This document shows positions 56,274 to 63,297 of a DNA stretch of 64,000 bases, one piece after another. The translations under genes and the position numbers were made by a program. Source of the stretch: Pseudoalteromonas citrea. GTDB taxonomy: Bacteria; Pseudomonadota; Gammaproteobacteria; Enterobacterales; Alteromonadaceae. Positions within the stretch are counted from its first letter, which is position 1, and each line of letters opens with the position of its first letter. Location of the stretch: NCBI RefSeq assembly GCF_000238375.3, contig NZ_AHBZ03000027.1:310001-374000 (forward strand). The letters run 5' to 3'. The notes beneath the pieces are model-generated. The model did not search any database and was not told where the DNA came from. It worked only from the letters and a program-made list of their open reading frames with translations.

Positions 56274-57971
56274 ATGAATATAAAACACAGTCTTTCTATC
56301 GCACTATTATGCCAAACGTCTTATGTTTTTGCGGCAGCAACCGAAACAAACACGGTCGACAACCAAGATGGCACTTTTACATATATCCAGCGGATCAACA
56401 AAGACAGCACTGCGCCGCATTATTCAGCACCCAGTGGCTACGGCTTTAATTTTTATTCTCATTATGATCAAGATTACGGCTGGCAGCACAACTTTGATGA
56501 AGCATCGAACCCATTGGTTAAAATACAAAGCGCGACACTATTGATCCGTGGCTACGATATTGATTCAGAGGCTTTCCACGGTACTAACGGCGAATATGAT
56601 GGCATTAGCGTAGATGGTACTGACTTAAACCCCGGATTACTACAAGGCACCAATGGCACTTGGTCAGAAACCACATTTGATATGCCAACTTCATACATCT
56701 TAGATGATGGGTTAATGAATGTGTTTTTAGACATTGATATGAACCATGACTACGTGTGGTGGAAAACCACCCTAGATTACAGTCTACTGACTATCACGTA
56801 CACGATAACACAAAATGATGCGCCGTACACACCGACATTAAGTGGTTCTCCACAAGGGTGTGCTAATCCTACAGACGATTTTACAGTTAACGTAACGAAT
56901 AGCAGTGATGCAGACCCTGACGGAGACTTAGTAACTTATGAATACCGTTGGTTTGTAGACATTGGACAAGGCGAAGTGGTTGATGACGAAGTTGCAGGTA
57001 AAACAGATCATACTGGTAATACCGTGTTGTCATCACAAGTAAGCGCAGGTGAAACATGGCGAGTACAAGTGATTGCAACAGACAGTAATGGCTTAGTAAG
57101 CAGCCCGGCCTTTTTTACATGGGAATTAGGTGAAAACGACAGCGACTGCGACGGCATTAGTGACGTGAACGATGATTATCCAAATGATGATAAACGCGCG
57201 AGTAATAACTACTCTACTCAGTCAACACTCGCATTTGAAGATTTATGGCCAGAAAAAGGCGATTACGACTTAAATGACTTGGTTATTTCAAATCAATTTA
57301 ACCTCGTAAAAGATGCTAATGGCTTGGTTAAGCAAATAGACTTAACAGGGAGTATTCAAGCTCGCGGCGGATCCCTAGCGAGTGGTTTTGCCATCGCCTT
57401 TCCCGGTACTACTAGCGCAAATGTAGAAAGCATTAGTGTAGAAGTTAACGGTCAGTCTGAATCAGTGAGTGCAGAAACAGGTCACAGCAGTGAACTTGTG
57501 GTTGCAGTGCTTAAAAATACCCATTCAGCAACGAATGACTCGCAAACTTATTCATTCTTTAACACCCAAGACGGTGATGACAGGGCGGTTATTCCAGTGA
57601 CAATGAGCTTGATTTTTACTGACCCAGTTGACCCGCTGTTAATTGGTAACGCACCATTCAATCCGTTTATTTATCGAGTAAGCGACCGTGGCAGAGAAGT
57701 GCACTTACCAAATTATGCACCAACGGCACTGGCAAATACCGGCTTATTTAAAACGGGGGCTGATAATACTGAAGTTGGGGGCGAAACTTATATGACGCCA
57801 GCAGGCCACCCTTGGGCACTTGAGATATCTACCTCATGGTTACACCCAATGGAGTCGGTAGACATTATTCAGGCTTACCCAGCAATTCAAGATTGGGCTG
57901 AGAGCCGCAAAGCCAGAGGCACAACATGGTACAGTACACCAGTAGCAGGTAAATGTTGGAAATGTAACTAG
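56274..57971 (+). CDS. secreted LruC-domain protein
   Basis: A 565-residue exported protein. Signal peptide (about 1-21); an N-terminal beta-rich region (about 25-180) possibly binding a ligand; an Ig-like domain (about 190-290); a thrombospondin-type-3-like calcium loop (DSDCDGISDVNDDYPNDDKR, about 290-310); and a C-terminal LruC domain opening with FEDLWPEKGDYDLNDLVI (about 322-340) and extending to the end. LruC domains are found in surface proteins of Leptospira, Bacteroidetes and gammaproteobacteria, with unknown role. It is cotranscribed with the lipoprotein and followed by a terminator. Confidence 0.87.
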   Translation: MNIKHSLSIALLCQTSYVFAAATETNTVDNQDGTFTYIQRINKDSTAPHYSAPSGYGFNFYSHYDQDYGWQHNFDEASNPLVKIQSATLLIRGYDIDSEAFHGTNGEYDGISVDGTDLNPGLLQGTNGTWSETTFDMPTSYILDDGLMNVFLDIDMNHDYVWWKTTLDYSLLTITYTITQNDAPYTPTLSGSPQGCANPTDDFTVNVTNSSDADPDGDLVTYEYRWFVDIGQGEVVDDEVAGKTDHTGNTVLSSQVSAGETWRVQVIATDSNGLVSSPAFFTWELGENDSDCDGISDVNDDYPNDDKRASNNYSTQSTLAFEDLWPEKGDYDLNDLVISNQFNLVKDANGLVKQIDLTGSIQARGGSLASGFAIAFPGTTSANVESISVEVNGQSESVSAETGHSSELVVAVLKNTHSATNDSQTYSFFNTQDGDDRAVIPVTMSLIFTDPVDPLLIGNAPFNPFIYRVSDRGREVHLPNYAPTALANTGLFKTGADNTEVGGETYMTPAGHPWALEISTSWLHPMESVDIIQAYPAIQDWAESRKARGTTWYSTPVAGKCWKCN

Positions 57972-57986
57972 CAAGTAGGAACGTCA

Positions 57987-58017
57987 AAAATGCACCGTAA
58001 TAGCGCGGTGCATTTTT
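57987..58017 (+). terminator. intrinsic terminator of the lipoprotein-LruC operon
   Basis: Stem AAAATGCACCG/CGGTGCATTTT with an eight-base loop, followed by further Ts, 16 bases after the stop codon. Confidence 0.85.
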
Positions 58018-58029
58018 TATTTACTGCAT

Positions 58030-58845
58030 ATCCCTGACGAAAGTCAGGATCCATCTCAAATACAGGCACCATAACCAACTCCACACTCCGTCTTCCTGAC
58101 GAAAGTCAGGATCCATTCCAGCTAAACCATTAAACAGAAATAGACTCTGAACCAAGTTCAGAGAGATCGAGCAGCTGCGCACCTTCACACACTGCCCCCC
58201 AGTTTATACACCGTCTTCCTGACGAAGGTCAGGATCCACTTCAACCAAACTACCAAAGTAAAATAGACTCTGAAACCAGTTCAGAGAGACGAAAGAGCGG
58301 CGCACCTTCACACACAGCTGCTGATTTATATACCGCGTCTTCTTGAAGCTGGTCAGGATCCATCCCAATTCAAACCACCAAAGAGCAATAGACTTTGAAT
58401 CAAGTTCAGAGCGACGAAGGGGTACAGTCGGTTGCCGATTTGTATATAGCGTCTCCCTGACGAAGGTCAGGGTCCATGCCCAGCTAAACCACCATAAATA
58501 GACTCTGAAACCGTTCAGAGCGACGAAAGAGCGCCTGCACACAGTCGCTGATTTATATACCGCGTCTTCCTGACGCAGGTCAGGATCCACTTCAACCAAA
58601 CCACCAAAGTAAAATAAACTCTGAAACCAGTTCAGAGCGACGAAGCAGCGGCGCACCTTCACACACCGTCTTCCTCACCAAAACCATCCCCCGTCTCCCT
58701 GACGGAGGTCAGGGTCCATCCCAATTAAAACCACCAAAGAGAAATAGACTCTGAACCAAGTTCAGAGCGACGAAGCAGCGGCGCATCTTCACACACTGCC
58801 CCCCAATTTATACAGCGTCTTCCTGACGAAGGTCAGGATCCATCT
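58030..58845. repeat. palindromic repeat block B (8 H1 copies, irregular spacing)
   Basis: H1 hairpins of the same family as block A occur near 58032, 58093, 58216, 58340 (degenerate), 58454, 58567, 58695 and 58818. Most are paired with H2 in its intact form CTCTGAA...TTCAGAG about 40 bases further on. Units are about 120 bp when H2 is present and about 60 bp when it is not. The outermost H1 pair is T-A in some copies and C-G in others. ORFs found here are translations of the repeats and are not listed. Confidence 0.88.
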
Positions 58846-58932
58846 TGACCAGGGCACTAAAGCCAATTCAATACTCTGTCATTCCTAATAGAGGGTAAGG
58901 CCATTATTCACGAATGCTTCAAAGAGCAAACC

Positions 58933-59214
58933 TTAAATTGAGAGGTACAAGTCATCCCAATTTGGATTCACCTTCTCAATTAAATTGATTTTCCATTCAC
59001 GACGCCAATTTTTAAGCTGTTTCTCACGAGTGATGGCACTATACATATCACAATGGGTTTCAAAATAGACCAGTTCCGTTACCTTGTAGCGTTTTGTAAA
59101 CCCTTCGACAAAATGGTGTTTATGTTCGTATATGCGTTTTTTTAAATCACGAGTGACGCCGATATATAAAGTACCCTGTGGCTTAGATGCCAAAATATAA
59201 GTGGTAGGCTGCAT
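58933..59214 (-). CDS. standalone GIY-YIG nuclease-domain protein
   Basis: A 93-residue single-domain protein. The GIY-YIG core shows as YILASK (residues 6-11) and TLYIGVTRDLKKRIYEHK (15-32), with the catalytic-type Arg in the helix after YIG. The metal-binding Glu lies in REKQLKNWRREWKINLIE (about 63-80), and the end NPNWDDLYL matches the small GIY-YIG group found across proteobacteria. AAGGA lies eight bases before the ATG. The domain nicks or cuts DNA in homing endonucleases, UvrC and some transposable elements. It sits between palindromic repeat blocks B and C with no DNA-binding domain of its own, so hairpin recognition by the nuclease is an attractive but unproven idea. Confidence 0.88.
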   Translation of the reverse strand: MQPTTYILASKPQGTLYIGVTRDLKKRIYEHKHHFVEGFTKRYKVTELVYFETHCDMYSAITREKQLKNWRREWKINLIEKVNPNWDDLYLSI

Positions 59215-59314
59215 GTGGTAGTCCTTTAATGCAATATGGAAAGAAAAGTATGTAGCTATAACATCCTGTTATAAATACTTATATATTTAATTATTACAGT
59301 TAATTTAAATAAAT

Positions 59315-59478
59315 CAAATAGACTCTGAAACCAGTTCAGAGCGACGAAGATGCGGCAAACCTCCACACATCGCTCCCAACTTTATACACCGTTTTTCTGA
59401 CGAAGGTCAGGATCCATCTCAAACACAGTCACCAAAACCATCCCCATACTCCCTCTCCCTGACGAAGGTTAGGGTCCA
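59315..59478. repeat. palindromic repeat block C (one H2 and two H1 copies)
   Basis: An intact H2 (CTCTGAA...TTCAGAG) near 59321, then H1 copies near 59396 (TTCTGAC form, one wobble pair) and near 59457 (CCCTGAC...GTTAGGG, one wobble pair). Both changes keep the stem pairable. Confidence 0.82.
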
Positions 59479-59550
59479 TTTATGGGAACATACTTTTAAA
59501 ATTTTGTTAAGGCAAGTTAGCGAAATAATGAATGGAAAGACTTTAATAAT

Positions 59551-59578
59551 TAAAAAAGGAAAGCCGCGATGCGGCTTT
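59551..59578 (-). terminator. intrinsic terminator of the small operon at 59.6-60.1 kb
   Basis: Perfect 8-bp stem AAAGCCGC/GCGGCTTT with the loop GAT (ATC on the minus strand), then CCTTTTTT on the minus strand. It begins four bases after the stop of the small membrane protein gene. Confidence 0.85.
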
Positions 59579-59582
59579 GGAT

Positions 59583-59810
59583 TTACTTACTAACCACTGT
59601 ACCAATTTTAAACACTAATAAACACATGGTAATGAGTGCTACGAATATAACTAGAGCAGGGATTAAACACACACCCCAAGGCTTATTGTTTATGACAGCA
59701 TTTTGCATAATTTCTGCCATACTCGATAATAGGTAGCCGATAGCCCCTAACGCAGCAAATAGGATTTTCACTAGGTCGGTGGCGGATCGGTTTTTCTTGC
59801 TATCTGGCAT
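59583..59810 (-). CDS. small two-helix membrane protein
   Basis: A 75-residue protein starting MPDSKKNRSATDL, with two hydrophobic helices (about 14-32 and 45-70, the second LIPALVIFVALITMCLLVF). The frame is open to 59840, but AAAAGGA is eight bases before the ATG at 59810, so this start was chosen. A strong terminator follows. It is the last gene of a short operon behind a palindromic operator. No family recognised; a holin-, toxin- or stress-type small membrane protein would be possible. Confidence 0.6.
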   Translation of the reverse strand: MPDSKKNRSATDLVKILFAALGAIGYLLSSMAEIMQNAVINNKPWGVCLIPALVIFVALITMCLLVFKIGTVVSK

Positions 59811-59998
59811 CGTTTGATTCCTTTTTGCTTCGTAGTACAAATTACGTAATGATGAGAGCTTTTTATTGACAAGGTACGCTCATAACTCTGGATCACTTTT
59901 TTGTGAATGCTTTCATAGCAATCTCCTAAAAATAGAAAAGTCCTGTTTAGTTGATACAGCCTTCCGGTAATGCTGCTAATTTGATCTAAATTTTTCAT
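59771..59998 (-). CDS. possible 75-residue basic protein in the small operon
   Basis: ATG at 59998, with AAAAGGTG about ten bases upstream; an in-frame GTG at 60010 lies next to the same AG-rich stretch. The product is basic, has no membrane segment and ends with several Pro. It overlaps the start of the membrane-protein gene by 40 bases in another frame. No family recognised, and an internal AGGAGA before a seven-codon frame makes the coding assignment unsure. Listed because it lies between an operator and a terminator. Confidence 0.35.
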   Translation of the reverse strand: MKNLDQISSITGRLYQLNRTFLFLGDCYESIHKKVIQSYERTLSIKSSHHYVICTTKQKGIKRCQIARKTDPPPT

Positions 59999-60038
59999 AA
60001 TTAATTTCACCTTTTAAAAACATAACATCGTGCGAATG

Positions 60039-60080
60039 TCAGTTAATAAAATTACCTTTTAGAATTTTGTTGATATACAT
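60039..60080 (-). CDS. possible 13-residue leader peptide with an optimal ribosome-binding site
   Basis: ATG at 60080 is preceded five bases upstream by a full AGGAGG, the strongest ribosome-binding site in this region. The frame reads MYINKILKGNFIN and stops with TGA at 60039. It lies directly after a TATAAA -10 box and before the 75-residue frame. It may be a regulatory upstream ORF or a real micropeptide. Confidence 0.4.
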   Translation of the reverse strand: MYINKILKGNFIN

Positions 60081-60100
60081 AAATGCCTCCTAAATTGCGA

Positions 60101-60131
60101 TTTATACGAAATAAGCGTACACGTGTACGCT
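60101..60131 (-). promoter_or_regulatory. promoter with a perfect 18-bp palindromic operator
   Basis: The palindrome AGCGTACACGTGTACGCT at 60114-60131 is perfect (9 bp arms, no spacer). On the minus strand it is followed seven bases later by TATAAA (60101-60106). A -35 hexamer at the normal 17-base distance would fall inside the palindrome, so a dimeric repressor bound here would block transcription. No regulator gene lies next to it. Confidence 0.6.
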
Positions 60132-60439
60132 ATTTAACTATTAACATTTGTTTGTTTGTTGTTCAATGGGATGTAAATTAGTCATATTAATAATAAGTAT
60201 CATTATTTAAAATGTAGATCTAATTGATTCTTAGTTGTGATGTGCTTCATAAGCGGTAAAGCGTATTTTTCAGGTGTATGAAGCGATATTTTTGATTCTA
60301 AAGTATGGCTTTTTGGAGAGGTTAATTCTCTTATAAAATAGTGATGTACTGGTATAACCAGTAACATAAATAAAGGGTTAAACTATCAAAGTGATAAATT
60401 CTTGTAAAGAAAAGGCCGCACACGCCATCTCCCACTTCA

Positions 60440-61020
60440 TACTCCGTCTCCCTGACGAAGGTCAGGGCCCATCCCAACCACGAAAGTAAAATAGACTCTG
60501 AAACCAGTTCAGAGCGACGAAGAAGCGGCGCACCTTCATACACCGGCCCTCACTTCATACTCCGTCTTCCTGACGAAGGTCAGGATCCACCTCAAATACA
60601 GGCACCATAACCAACTCCACACACCGTCTCCCTGACGAAGGTCAGGGTCCAACTCAAACACAGTCACTAAAACCAACTCCACACACCGTCTCCCTGACGA
60701 AGGTCAGGGCCCATCCCAACCACGAAAGTAAAATAGACTCTGAAACCAGTTCAGAGCGACGAAGCAGCGGCGCATCTTCACACACCGCCCCCAATCTATA
60801 CACCGTCTTCCTGACGCAGGTCAGGATCCACCTCAAATACCGGCACCATAAGCAACTCCACACACCGTCTCCCTGACGAAGGTCAGGATCCATCTCAAAT
60901 ACAGGCACCATAACCAACTCCACACACCGTCTCCCTGACGAAGGTCAGGATCCACCTCAAATACAGGCACCATAACCAACTCCACACTCCGTCTCCCTGA
61001 CGAAGGTCAGGGTCCACCCC
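60440..61020. repeat. palindromic repeat block D (8 H1 copies)
   Basis: H1 hairpins near 60450, 60567, 60629, 60690, 60808, 60869, 60930 and 60993. The step is about 61 bases for H1-only units and about 118 for those with H2 (near 60493 and 60738). The outermost stem pair is C-G in 60450, 60629, 60690 and 60993, T-A in 60567 and 60808, and the mismatch C-A in 60869 and 60930. ORFs in this block are repeat translations. Confidence 0.88.
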
Positions 61021-61316
61021 AATTAAAAACACCTACTAACCTCAATAACGCAATGTAAAAATAACGTAACAGATAAAGCCATGATAATTATGTGGACTTC
61101 AACGCAAAGCCTATTCAAACCGCCATAAATCGTGCTAAGTTACCAGCCAATAGCTAAATTATAAGGCGAAAGGCTCGTCGTTTTAACATAGCAATACATT
61201 AACAAATACATGGTTACACTTGGCATAAAAGCGGTTGAAGGACGCAGTACAACCGCGGCGGCTTTGTTTATACACTCCTAGGTATAAACAAAGCCGCAGA
61301 ACTAACAGGAATTTGA
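61021..61316 (+). other. leader region of the peptide-methyltransferase-HNH operon
   Basis: About 300 bases without a gene, between repeat block D and the small Cys-rich ORF. The left two thirds are AT-rich without clear signals. The right third holds two consecutive hairpins, listed separately. It is expected to contain the operon promoter; no confident -35/-10 pair was found. Confidence 0.45.
61231..61297. repeat. two adjacent hairpins, the second with a perfect 16-bp stem
   Basis: Hairpin one pairs GCGGTTG (61231-61237) with CAACCGC (61250-61256). Hairpin two pairs GCGGCTTTGTTTATAC (61258-61273) with GTATAAACAAAGCCGC (61282-61297) around the eight-base loop ACTCCTAG. Neither strand has a T run after the stem. 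The pair ends 19 bases before the Cys-rich ORF, so it may be in the mRNA leader. Confidence 0.7.
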
Positions 61317-61469
61317 ATGCGCTTATATCAAGCAGCTTTAAGCGGCCACAGGCACACACACTATAAAGTTACCAATCCTATCGGTGCCCAAAAGTGCATT
61401 ACGTATTGTGCTTGCCAGTCTTTTGAAAACCAGTGCTTAGCAAACTCATATTGTGAGCGCCAACTATGA
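61317..61469 (+). CDS. Cys-rich 50-residue peptide, translationally coupled to the methyltransferase
   Basis: ATG at 61317 with CAGGA about seven bases upstream; the TGA overlaps the next ATG as ATGA. The product begins MRLYQAALSGHRHTHYKV and has five cysteines in its C-terminal half (27, 31, 33, 40 and 46) plus three closely spaced histidines (11, 13 and 15), so it looks suited to binding metal or forming disulfides. No family is recognised. Overlap with the next gene, the ribosome-binding site and the non-random residue use support a real gene, though it is short. A regulatory uORF would be the alternative. Confidence 0.5.
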   Translation: MRLYQAALSGHRHTHYKVTNPIGAQKCITYCACQSFENQCLANSYCERQL

Positions 61470-62125
61470 ACAATACCGCGTCTTTAGCTAAAACAAACAG
61501 TACACTCCAATACTACGCAAATAACGCGCATGATTTTGCACAGTCAACACTACACGTTGATATGGGCGAGCTATATAAAGAGTTTTTGCCACTATTACCA
61601 TCGCCGCATCACAACGAGCATGAAAAAATACATATTCTCGATGCCGGTTGCGGCGCAGGGCGCGACGCACTGGCGTTTAAGCAACTGGGCTATAAAGTCA
61701 CGGCCTTTGATGCCTGCAGTGAACTGGCCGACATTGCCAGCTTTCATTTACAGCAAAGCGTGTACGTAAAAACCTTTCGACAAGTTAAAGAACACGCGCA
61801 ATATCACGGCATATGGTGTTGCGCCAGTTTACTTCATGTTGCCCATAACGAGCTCCCAGACCGTTTCACCAAGCTCGCTAGCGCATTAAAACCCAATGGT
61901 ATTTTGTACGCCTCATTCAAATACGGCAAAGGCGAGCGCAACGACGGCAACCGCATATTTAGTGATTTAACCGAAACATGCCTAGAAGATCTACTAGCAC
62001 AAATACCCAGTTTAAACGTGGTTAAAGTATGGCAAAGCAAAGATCAACGCCCTGATAGAAGCGAGCAAGTGTGGTTGAATGTGGTGGTGAAAAAGCCGCT
62101 TTGTGAAGAATCGTCTTATGAGTGA
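61466..62125 (+). CDS. class I SAM-dependent methyltransferase
   Basis: A 219-residue cytoplasmic enzyme with the SAM-binding motif I ILDAGCGAGRDAL (about 54-66), the acidic end of the second strand (VTAFDA, about 75-80), and later motifs GIWCCASLLHV and LKPNGILYASFKYG. It resembles TehB-type and Methyltransf_11 enzymes. It lacks the DPPY/NPPY motif of DNA adenine methyltransferases and the PCQ motif of cytosine ones, so a small molecule or protein target is more likely than DNA bases. It overlaps the Cys-rich ORF by ATGA and the HNH gene by eight bases. Confidence 0.88.
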   Translation: MNNTASLAKTNSTLQYYANNAHDFAQSTLHVDMGELYKEFLPLLPSPHHNEHEKIHILDAGCGAGRDALAFKQLGYKVTAFDACSELADIASFHLQQSVYVKTFRQVKEHAQYHGIWCCASLLHVAHNELPDRFTKLASALKPNGILYASFKYGKGERNDGNRIFSDLTETCLEDLLAQIPSLNVVKVWQSKDQRPDRSEQVWLNVVVKKPLCEESSYE

Positions 62126-63209
62126 TAACCAACAGCAACAACTTGATTTTATCGCTTACATTCAGCGCTTATTGGTTGAAGGTGACTTCAGTGCCACGTA
62201 TAAGTTTGCCTTACTCCATGCATTGGCTGATGTATGTGTAGAGCAGCCGCTTATATCTGAGCAAGCAACACTCAAAATAGACTTAGCCACCTTAGCGGAT
62301 AAGCTCATAGTTTTATATTGGCACCATGCCGTCCCTTTTTCAGCAGTTCAAACAGGTGAAAACGCTTTATTAAAACAAAATAGTGGTGTGCAATCTAAAG
62401 TGATCTCGGTGTTGTATGAGTGCCAACAAAACAACATTCGTAATTTACGTGCTCTAAAGCAAAGCCACTTATATAAACCAACATTTAATGCCGCCTTAGC
62501 CACGCTCAAAGTGGGTCCGCTGTGGCGTTTACAAATATTGGCAAAACAAGCTGAATGCTTTTTATACCCGCATACACATAGCACGCAACACATCGTCTTA
62601 AATGCAGGTATTGCCAGCTGCTTTAGGCGTTTTTATGATTTGGTGGTGTACTTGGCTAAAAATGCGTGGCTGCAAAAAATTCAAAGCATAAAACACAATC
62701 AAACATTGATTGGTCCACAAAGCCAACTGCACGACTTTTTATTTGGGTTTGATCGTAACGCACTCAGCAAAGCCAAACCTGTTTTAATAGAGCTACAACA
62801 GGGCAAGTGCTTTTACTGCCAAAAGCCGTTGAATAACAAAACCGAAGTTGACCATTTTATTCCGTTTGTCCGCTACGCAAACGACTTAGGCCACAACTTT
62901 GTGGCCGCTCACAGCACCTGCAACAACAGTAAACGCGACTTTTTAGCAGCGCAATGTCACCGCGAGCGCTGGCAAGAACAAAACCTCGTTATACATAGCC
63001 AACATTTAACTCATGAACTTAGTGACTACTTTAATTGCGATGCAGATAAATCGCGTTCAGTAAGTGATTGGGCATATCAGGTCGCGCAGGCGAATAGTTC
63101 TAAATTGTGGGTAGGTGTGAATGAGTTTGAAGCTGTTGATTTTAATTATCAGCAATCAAGTCTTGAGCTAGGCCGTGTGGCGGAAAGCATACCAAAATAT
63201 AGTGTATAG
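62118..63209 (+). CDS. HNH endonuclease
   Basis: A 363-residue protein. The C-terminal half holds an HNH/treble-clef nuclease domain: Cys231 and Cys234 (CFYC), His246 (TEVDHFIPF), an Asn/His loop (GHNFVAAH), and Cys268 (CNNSK), giving the structural zinc site and the catalytic His. The N-terminal 215 residues are helical without a recognised domain and may bind DNA or a partner. The frame is open to GTG 62103; the ATG at 62118 overlaps the methyltransferase stop (ATGAGTGA) and was chosen. Tight coupling with the methyltransferase suggests a common role, perhaps defence. Confidence 0.87.
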   Translation: MSDNQQQQLDFIAYIQRLLVEGDFSATYKFALLHALADVCVEQPLISEQATLKIDLATLADKLIVLYWHHAVPFSAVQTGENALLKQNSGVQSKVISVLYECQQNNIRNLRALKQSHLYKPTFNAALATLKVGPLWRLQILAKQAECFLYPHTHSTQHIVLNAGIASCFRRFYDLVVYLAKNAWLQKIQSIKHNQTLIGPQSQLHDFLFGFDRNALSKAKPVLIELQQGKCFYCQKPLNNKTEVDHFIPFVRYANDLGHNFVAAHSTCNNSKRDFLAAQCHRERWQEQNLVIHSQHLTHELSDYFNCDADKSRSVSDWAYQVAQANSSKLWVGVNEFEAVDFNYQQSSLELGRVAESIPKYSV

Positions 63210-63297
63210 GATTGAGTATTAATCTATAAGTTTGCAGGTTGTCCAGAATGCGTTTTTTATTCTGTAGCTGTAACTTCTAATGTGCATTCTACGATAA

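Larger units (their letters stand above)
59215..59582. other. gap upstream of the GIY-YIG gene, containing repeat block C and a terminator
   Basis: The first 100 bases are AT-rich and should hold the promoter of the GIY-YIG gene, which reads leftward. Repeat block C and the terminator of the small operon fill the rest; both are listed separately. No other gene seen. Confidence 0.5.
60011..60439. other. AT-rich regulatory region upstream of the small operon (about 430 bp)
   Basis: Holds the 13-codon leader ORF and the palindromic operator listed separately. The remainder (60132-60439) is AT-rich, low in complexity in places, and free of hairpin repeats and recognisable genes. Confidence 0.45.

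Noticed and set aside
58204-58662. 152-residue ORF on the minus strand
   Set aside because: Its sequence is a translation of the palindromic repeat (repeated VDPDLRQED-like phrases); no ribosome-binding site and no conserved domain.
60331-60543. 70-residue ORF on the minus strand
   Set aside because: Begins in repeat block D and continues into AT-rich DNA; no start signal.
60654-60923. 89-residue ORF on the minus strand
   Set aside because: Translation of repeat block D, with the same phrases as the other repeat ORFs.
52311-61020. Chromosomal integron (attC array)
   Set aside because: The units contain no cassette ORFs, no attC core sites of the usual form and no integrase gene was seen.
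61466-63209. Classical type II restriction-modification pair
   Set aside because: The methyltransferase lacks the catalytic motifs of DNA base methyltransferases, so the label would be misleading.
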